Source: Bacteroidales bacterium (GTDB lineage: Bacteria; Bacteroidota; Bacteroidia; Bacteroidales; JAAUTT01). From it: 9,895 nucleotides of DNA. How positions within the stretch are numbered: position 1 is the stretch's first letter; the number at the start of each line of letters is the position of its first letter. The notes beneath the pieces were generated by a model that saw only the letters and a list, made by a program, of their open reading frames with translations, was not told the origin of the DNA and did no database searches. The stretch spans positions 1 through 9,895 of the forward strand of contig JANXXY010000017.1 of NCBI GenBank assembly GCA_025350365.1, read 5' to 3'. This document shows positions 4,702-9,895 of this stretch, in pieces. The position numbers were made by a program, and so were the translations under genes.

Positions 4702-5127
4702 ATGGATAAACTGAAAGTATTAATTCTTTGTACTGGCAACAGTTGTCGAAGCCAGATGGCACATGGCTTTTTACAATCCTTCGATAAAAAAATTGAAGTT
4801 CATTCTGCTGGAACAGAACCTGCAAAACTGGTAAATTCAATAGCTGTTAAAGTAATGAAGGAAATTGGCATTGACATCAGCCATCATACGCCAAAAATGG
4901 TTTACCAATATTTGAATAATCATTGGGACTATGTAATAACAGTATGCAACAATGCTAACGAAACTTGTCCCGCCTTTTATGGAAAGGTGACCCACCGCTT
5001 GCACATTGGGTTTGAAGATCCTTCGCATGCCACAGGCACCGAAGAGTTTATCCTGAGCGAATTTCGAAAGGTCAGGGACGTGATAAAAACAAAGTTTTAT
5101 GAATTTTATTTGTCATCTAAACATTAA
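4702..5127 (+). CDS. arsC: Arsenate reductase, low-molecular-weight-phosphatase type (thioredoxin-linked)
   Basis: The protein has 141 residues and reduces arsenate to arsenite in the cytoplasm. Seen: the phosphate-loop CTGNSCRS at 10-17 with catalytic C10 and R16, C15, the redox pair C82 and C89 in VCNNANETCP, and the acid D106 in FEDPS. C10, C82 and C89 have the same numbering as in the well-studied Staphylococcus pI258 enzyme, where they pass a disulfide that thioredoxin finally reduces. This is therefore the Gram-positive-type thioredoxin-coupled class and not the glutaredoxin-linked E. coli type. All catalytic residues are present, so the gene should be functional. It supplies the trivalent arsenic that ArsM, four bases downstream, would methylate. 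Confidence 0.96.
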   Translation: MDKLKVLILCTGNSCRSQMAHGFLQSFDKKIEVHSAGTEPAKLVNSIAVKVMKEIGIDISHHTPKMVYQYLNNHWDYVITVCNNANETCPAFYGKVTHRLHIGFEDPSHATGTEEFILSEFRKVRDVIKTKFYEFYLSSKH

Positions 5128-5131
5128 TATT

Positions 5132-5935
5132 ATGAAAGCAGAAGATTTAAAACTGGTAGTAAAGGAAAAATACAGCGAAATTGCCAATCAATCGAAACAG
5201 CAAAACGAATCGTCATGCTGTGGGACTGTAAATTGCTCAACCGTTGATTATACAATATTCAGCGAAAATTATGAAAAGCTCGAAGGCTACAATCCCGATG
5301 CCGATTTAGGATTAGGTTGCGGTATCCCAACACATTTTGCCGGAATAAATAAAGGCGACCATGTGCTTGATTTGGGCAGCGGTGCAGGTAACGATTGCTT
5401 TGTTGCCCATGCCATTGTTGGTGAAACTGGCAAAGTTACTGGTCTGGACTTTACCGATGCTATGCTTGTAAAAGCTAATGAAAACAGCAGAAAACTTGGT
5501 TATAAAAACGTAGAATTTGTAAAAGGTGACATTGAAGAGATGCCTTTGCCAGATAAAAGCTTTGATGTTGTGGTGTCAAATTGTGTTTTAAATTTAGTAC
5601 CTGATAAAAACAAGTCCTTTGCCCAAATTATGAGGGTTTTAAAGTCAAATGGGCATTTCTGTGTTTCTGATGTTGTTATAAAAGGCAATTTACCTGAAAA
5701 TTTACGAAAGGATGCTGAAATGTACGCGGGATGTGTATCGGGGGCTATCGAAATGAACGAATACCTTGAAATTATTAATAAACAAGGCTTTAAAAATGTA
5801 ACTGTCCACAAACAAAAGAAAATAGAAATCCCTTTTGAATTACTCGAAAACTACCTTTCAACAGATGAGATTAGAAGTTTCAAAAACGGTAAAACAGGCA
5901 TTTTCAGCATTACTGTATCTGGTTATAAATTATAA
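5132..5935 (+). CDS. arsM: Arsenite S-adenosylmethionine methyltransferase
   Basis: The protein has 267 residues and transfers methyl groups from SAM to trivalent arsenic, giving methylated and finally volatile species. Seen: an N-terminal KEKYSEIA helix, C29-C30 and C35, the ArsM hallmark LGLGCGIPT with C63, motif I DLGSGAGNDC (80-89), D106 at the end of strand 2, SNCVLNL with C151, and YAGCVSGA with C201. C63, C151 and C201 are the arsenic ligands of the family. The C-terminal part (about 215-267) is short compared with algal ArsM. The ATG at 5132 was chosen over a frame opening at 5099 inside arsC, since 5132 gives the family N-terminus and follows the arsC stop by 4 bases. It is the third gene of the operon and lies before a broken acr3. 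Confidence 0.95.
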   Translation: MKAEDLKLVVKEKYSEIANQSKQQNESSCCGTVNCSTVDYTIFSENYEKLEGYNPDADLGLGCGIPTHFAGINKGDHVLDLGSGAGNDCFVAHAIVGETGKVTGLDFTDAMLVKANENSRKLGYKNVEFVKGDIEEMPLPDKSFDVVVSNCVLNLVPDKNKSFAQIMRVLKSNGHFCVSDVVIKGNLPENLRKDAEMYAGCVSGAIEMNEYLEIINKQGFKNVTVHKQKKIEIPFELLENYLSTDEIRSFKNGKTGIFSITVSGYKL

Positions 5936-5982
5936 TAACCAGATTTTCTCATTTCTAATTGACACATCTTCAAATTAAAACT

Positions 5983-6556
5983 ATGAGCAAAGTAAAGCAA
6001 CTTTCTTTCTTCGACCGTTACCTGTGGTTTTAAGGGTGCAGTTGTTTCTATTTCGATTTCCGAAATTGCGGTTACAGTTCTAATTTATCTGGGAATGCCA
6101 TTTGCTACATGACTAATAACCAATGTTGTACTTCGTAAATTGAATGGAAGCGATTGATATTATACAAAATTTATTCCATAAGTAACTTGGCTAACACCAA
6201 TAGCATTGTTATTCACCATCTTTTTAATGTTTTCACTGAAAGGCGAAAAAATTATTGAATTGCCATTAGATGTGATTAGGGTAGCTATACCGTATACCAT
6301 TTATTTTGCTTTCATGTTTTTTACTACTTTTTTTATAGCCAAATGGATGGGTGAAGGATACGAAAAATCTGCAACAATGGCTTTCACCGCCGAAAGCAAC
6401 GATTTTGAACTCGCTATTGCAGTATCTATTGCAGTTTTCGGCATTAATTCTCAAACCGCTTTTGCTACTGTAATAGGTCCCTTGGTAGAAGTACCGGTGC
6501 TTATCCTGCTGGTAAACGTAGCGCTTCGATTTAAACGTAAATATTTTTTAAAATAA
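5983..6556 (+). pseudogene. acr3: Broken arsenite efflux permease gene (ACR3 type)
   Basis: An ACR3 permease would pump arsenite out of the cell. Here the ATG at 5983 opens the family N-terminus (SFFDRYLW) and hits a stop at 6031-6033. The sequence then jumps to the second half of ACR3 in another frame (from about 6029: KGAVVSISISEIAVTVLIYLG), so roughly 160 codons seem to be deleted, judged from the usual length of about 350. Downstream, the frame is kept to the normal C-terminus (ESNDFELAIAV, IGPLVEVPVL), but it is interrupted by TGA at 6110-6112 and 6155-6157, both where the family has tryptophan, and TAA at 6179-6181, where a lysine is expected. A remaining open stretch 6206-6556 lacks half of the membrane helices and cannot form a transporter. 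The well-preserved rest suggests recent decay. Confidence 0.92.
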
Positions 6557-6584
6557 GCATAGAATCCTAATCTAATGTCGTTTA

Positions 6585-6685
6585 ATTAAGGCTGAAAGCA
6601 TTAAAGCATTAGCATAGGGCATCGCCCTATGTCGATAAAATTGTTGGTTTTTATAAGCCGAAAGAGCGTAATATTATGCCCTTAA
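6585..6685. repeat. Intergenic repeat-like element with strong hairpin
   Basis: CATAGGGC (6613-6620), loop ATC, GCCCTATG (6624-6631) form a perfect 8-base GC-rich stem in an AT-rich spacer. It is preceded by GGCTGAAAGC and repeats of GCATTA and followed by AAGCCGAAAGAGCGTAATA (from about 6655). This order of words resembles a dispersed intergenic repeat that I recall from many Bacteroidota genomes. It lies between convergent acr3 and carB and may also serve as terminator, though no T-run follows directly. Confidence 0.5.
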
Positions 6686-6710
6686 ATAAACTACATGGAA
6701 TGGTAATGTG

Positions 6711-9700
6711 TTAATATTCATCCCAACTTTTTATCTTAATATCATCCATGCTTCGTTTGCATATTGCCGTAAGAAAGGCACTTGCCAAACGGGCATTGGT
6801 GAGTAATGGTATATTATAATCAACAGCGCTTCGGCGGATGGTATAGTCGTTATTTAATTCAGTTTTCGACAGGTCTTTTGGGATGTTAATTACCAGGTCA
6901 ATTTTCTTTTCACGAATATAATCAAGAGTATTCGGTTCTTTGTCTTCATCTGGCCAGTGAAGCGCCGTAACTTCAACACCATTTTTCCGGAAAAATTCTG
7001 CCGAGCCTTTAGTAGCGAACAAATTGAACCCTTTCTCTACCAGTAATTTGGCGCTATTCAAAAGTTCAACCTTATCACGGGCAGGACCAGTGGAGAATAA
7101 TATGTTCTTTTTTGGAATAGTATAACCTACTGAAAGCATTGATTTCAATAATGTTTCATAATAATCCTCGCCAATGCAACCTACTTCGCCCGTGGAGGCC
7201 ATTTCAACACCCAAAACCGGGTCGGCTTTCAGCAACCTCTGGAATGAAAACTGAGGTGCTTTGATGCCCATATAATCCAGATCGAAAATAGATTTATCGA
7301 TTTTCTCTACCGTAACACCCAACATAATTTTTGTTGCCAGGTCGATGAGGTTTACCTTAAGAACTTTTGATACGAACGGCATGGAACGAGATGCACGAAG
7401 GTTACATTCGATAACTTTGATATCATTATCTTTGGCAAGATATTGAATGTTAAAGGGTCCTGAAATATCAAGCTCTTTGGCAATTTTTCGGGCTATCCGT
7501 TTGATACGGCGAACTGTTTCGAAGTAAATTTTTTGAGGAGGAAAAACCATTGTGGCATCACCACTATGCACTCCGGCAAACTCAATATGTTCAGAAATAG
7601 CATAAGCCATTATTTCTCCCTTACTGGCCACAGCATCAATTTCAATTTCTTTTGAATTCACAATGAATTCCGAAACTACAACCGGATATTTCTTCGATAC
7701 GTTAGCCGCCAGCTCCAGAAAATACTTCAGTTCATCGCGGTTCGAAACTACATTCATTGCTGCGCCTGAAAGAACATATGAGGGGCGAATCAAAACTGGA
7801 AAACCAACCATTTCGGTAAATTCATAGATATCGTCGATGCTTGTAAGCTCTTTCCAACGAGGTTGATCGATGTGTAGATTATCGCACATAGTCGAAAATT
7901 TATGACGATCTTCGGCTCTGTCAATAGAAAGAGGTGAAGTCCCCAGAATCGGAATTTGCTGATTATGCAGTCGGATAGCCAGGTTGTTGGGAATTTGTCC
8001 ACCGGTGGATATAATTACACCTCTTGGGATTTCCAGATCGGTAATATCCAATACTCGCTCCAGCGAAAGCTCATCAAAATAAAGACGGTCGCAAACATCG
8101 TAATCGGTGCTTACTGTTTCAGGATTGTAATTGATCATAATAGATCGGAATCCCTGTTCTTTGATGGTATTGAGTGCACTAACACCACACCAGTCAAATT
8201 CAACTGAACTCCCAATACGATATGCTCCGGAACCTAAAACAACCACCGATTGATTATCCCTTTCAAATTGTACGTCATGTTCCTGACCATGATACGTCAG
8301 ATAGAGGTAATTGGTTTTGGCAGGGTACTCTGCGGCAAGGGTATCAATTTGTTTTACGCTTGGTACAATGTTATGGGACTTACGGAATTTACGAACATTG
8401 AGAATATAATCCTCCATCTGGTCATTGTCACCTTTCAGAACGAAACGAGCCACCTGGAAATCAGAATACCCCGAGCGTTTGGCATCTCTCAATAGTTCGA
8501 GAGGCAATTCCTCAAGCGAATTGCTTTTTTCGAGATTATTTTTTAAGTCAAAAATATTCCTGAGTTTGATCAGAAACCATTTATCGATTTTAGTTAATTG
8601 GTGTATTTGATCTACAGTAAGTCCCTTTTCAAAAGCACTTGCGATAACAAAAATTCGCATGTCGGTGGGTTCCGACAATTCTTTCTCAATATCTTCGAGT
8701 TCAATATCACGATTTCCAACAAACCCGTGCATTCCCTGGCCGATCATTCGTAAGCCTTTCTGAATGGCCTCTTCAAATGTTTTTCCAATGGCCATTACTT
8801 CACCCACGCTCTTCATTGATGATCCGATTTGTTTGGAAACACCCACGAATTTGTTCATATCCCAACGGGGAATTTTACAGACGATGTAGTCAAGCGCCGG
8901 TTCAAAAAAAGCAGAAGTAGTTTTAGTAATAGAATTTTTCAATTCGTGAAGACCATATCCAAGAGCCAGTTTGGCCGCTACGAAAGCCAGCGGATAACCT
9001 GTTGCTTTCGATGCCAAAGCCGATGAGCGGGACAGACGTGCATTTACTTCAATTACGCGATAGTCTTCAGAATTTGGATCAAGCGCATACTGAACATTGC
9101 ATTCACCAACGATACCAATATGCCGGATAATTTTAATGGCTAATTGCCGCAGTTTATGATATTCAGCATTTGTAAGTGTTTGTGATGGAGCTACAACGAT
9201 GCTTTCGCCTGTATGGATTCCCAGTGGGTCGAAGTTCTCCATGTTACAAACTGTAATGCAATTATCGTATTTGTCACGCACCACTTCGTATTCTACTTCT
9301 TTCCAGCCTTTCAGGGATTCTTCAACTAACACTTGAGGAGAATATGCAAACGCTTTGCTGGCTAGTTTTTTAAGCTGATCCATGTTATAACAAAAACCTG
9401 AACCAAGGCCGCCTAGTGCATATGCTGCACGTATGATCAATGGAAAACCAAGTTTTTCGGCAGCGGCAAGCGTGTCGTTGAGGTTCGATGCAGCAATGCT
9501 TCGTGCAGTTATTACATCTATTTCGTTGAGTTTATTTACAAACAATTCACGATCTTCAGTATCCATTATGGACTGAATAGGAGTACCAAGAACACGAAGA
9601 TTGTATTTTACGAAAATGTTGTCTCTGAACAGAGCAATACCGCAATTTAGGGCTGTCTGTCCACCAAAAGCAAGTAGTATACCATCCGGTTTTTCCTTTT

Positions 9701-9895
9701 GAATAACCTTTTCTACAAAGTAAGGTGTTACCGGCAGAAAGTAAATCTTATCGGCTAATCCTTCAGATGTTTGAACAGTGGCAATGTTTGGGTTGATGAG
9801 TATGGTATACACACCTTCTTCATGCAATGCTTTGAGCGCTTGCGATCCCGAATAGTCAAATTCACCCGCTTCACCGATTTTTAGCGCACCCGAAC
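6711..9895 (-). CDS. carB: Carbamoyl phosphate synthetase large subunit, N-terminus cut by window edge
   Basis: The enzyme makes carbamoyl phosphate from ammonia (supplied by CarA from glutamine), bicarbonate and two ATP, for pyrimidines and arginine. About 1060 residues are visible; the coding frame runs to the window edge (GALKIGEAGEFDYSGS at 9890 downward), with about a dozen residues missing. Seen: the first ATP-grasp half with ALGGLGSG and EVNARLSRSSALASKATGYP, the second half starting near 8250 (VLGSGAYRIGSSVEFDW) with ECNLRASRSMPFVSK, and a C-terminal MGS-like regulatory domain (about 6714-7120) with FAT, HWPD and VINIP. Length and order are complete and no frameshift was found. Many segments match animal CPS1/CAD better than E. 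coli CarB. The codon at 9825-9827 is an internal TTG (leucine), not the start. Confidence 0.98.
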   Translation of the reverse strand, partial: SGALKIGEAGEFDYSGSQALKALHEEGVYTILINPNIATVQTSEGLADKIYFLPVTPYFVEKVIQKEKPDGILLAFGGQTALNCGIALFRDNIFVKYNLRVLGTPIQSIMDTEDRELFVNKLNEIDVITARSIAASNLNDTLAAAEKLGFPLIIRAAYALGGLGSGFCYNMDQLKKLASKAFAYSPQVLVEESLKGWKEVEYEVVRDKYDNCITVCNMENFDPLGIHTGESIVVAPSQTLTNAEYHKLRQLAIKIIRHIGIVGECNVQYALDPNSEDYRVIEVNARLSRSSALASKATGYPLAFVAAKLALGYGLHELKNSITKTTSAFFEPALDYIVCKIPRWDMNKFVGVSKQIGSSMKSVGEVMAIGKTFEEAIQKGLRMIGQGMHGFVGNRDIELEDIEKELSEPTDMRIFVIASAFEKGLTVDQIHQLTKIDKWFLIKLRNIFDLKNNLEKSNSLEELPLELLRDAKRSGYSDFQVARFVLKGDNDQMEDYILNVRKFRKSHNIVPSVKQIDTLAAEYPAKTNYLYLTYHGQEHDVQFERDNQSVVVLGSGAYRIGSSVEFDWCGVSALNTIKEQGFRSIMINYNPETVSTDYDVCDRLYFDELSLERVLDITDLEIPRGVIISTGGQIPNNLAIRLHNQQIPILGTSPLSIDRAEDRHKFSTMCDNLHIDQPRWKELTSIDDIYEFTEMVGFPVLIRPSYVLSGAAMNVVSNRDELKYFLELAANVSKKYPVVVSEFIVNSKEIEIDAVASKGEIMAYAISEHIEFAGVHSGDATMVFPPQKIYFETVRRIKRIARKIAKELDISGPFNIQYLAKDNDIKVIECNLRASRSMPFVSKVLKVNLIDLATKIMLGVTVEKIDKSIFDLDYMGIKAPQFSFQRLLKADPVLGVEMASTGEVGCIGEDYYETLLKSMLSVGYTIPKKNILFSTGPARDKVELLNSAKLLVEKGFNLFATKGSAEFFRKNGVEVTALHWPDEDKEPNTLDYIREKKIDLVINIPKDLSKTELNNDYTIRRSAVDYNIPLLTNARLASAFLTAICKRSMDDIKIKSWDEY

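Noticed and set aside
5099..5131. Start of arsM inside the end of arsC at 5099
   Set aside because: It adds 11 residues not found in the family; the ATG at 5132, just after the arsC stop, fits better.
5500..5811. Open frame of 103 codons antisense to arsM
   Set aside because: It is fully opposite a well-supported gene, has no family resemblance and no promoter.
6110..6181. Recoding of TGA as tryptophan in acr3
   Set aside because: Two stops are TGA at tryptophan positions, but a TAA follows, the upstream half is deleted, and intact neighbours encode tryptophan with TGG. Gene decay explains all of it.
7790..9026. Several open frames of 60-85 codons inside carB, on both strands
   Set aside because: All lie within the conserved CarB coding sequence and show no recognisable domains; they are shadows of its codon structure.

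Overview
The window looks like a chromosomal segment of a low-GC Bacteroidota bacterium, probably from the Bacteroidales/Marinilabiliales side. The reasons are AT-rich spacers, start codons without Shine-Dalgarno sequences, several upstream matches to the Bacteroidota promoter (TTTG, about 19-20 bases, TAnnTTTG), small protein families typical of this phylum (DUF6132), and a CarB of the type found there. The species cannot be named from this sequence.

Left part (1-1700): on the minus strand lie a short ArsM-like methyltransferase (33-668) and a tiny two-helix membrane protein carrying two CSSGxC motifs (DUF6132-like, 797-1042). Between them is a degenerate repeat/inverted repeat made of TTTGAA-type words. 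Divergent to them, on the plus strand, is a 144-residue protein consisting only of the zinc-ribbon/HTH N-terminus of IS1595-type transposases (1168-1602). Its promoter carries a 20-base-period direct repeat. A strong hairpin follows it.

Middle (1777-4020, minus strand): five genes appear to read in one direction, DUF134 regulator, two NifX/NifB-type cofactor-binding proteins, a DUF1847 cysteine protein and a class I methyltransferase. The first three are 4-6 bases apart, and the last two overlap by 8 bases. The DUF134 promoter has a perfect palindrome in its spacer, which suggests autoregulation. The job of this cluster is not known, but it is rich in cysteine and looks metal- or redox-related.

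Right-middle (4304-6556, plus strand): an arsenic operon arsR-arsC-arsM followed by a broken acr3 efflux gene (internal deletion plus three nonsense codons within 72 bases). The arsR promoter and its operator can be read directly and place the true start at 4354, not at the upstream ATG at 4321. As it stands, the operon can reduce arsenate and methylate arsenite, but it encodes no intact arsenite pump.

Right end (6711-9895, minus strand): nearly all of carB, the large subunit of carbamoyl phosphate synthetase. It is cut only at its N-terminus by the window edge and strikingly resembles animal CPS1/CAD. Between acr3 and carB is a spacer holding a strong hairpin that resembles an intergenic repeat of this phylum.

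No tRNA, rRNA or CRISPR array was seen. The most unusual points are the regulatory palindromes or repeats inside three promoters, the orphan transposase-derived DNA-binding protein facing a dithiol membrane protein, and the loss of arsenite efflux in a locus with two ArsM-like enzymes.
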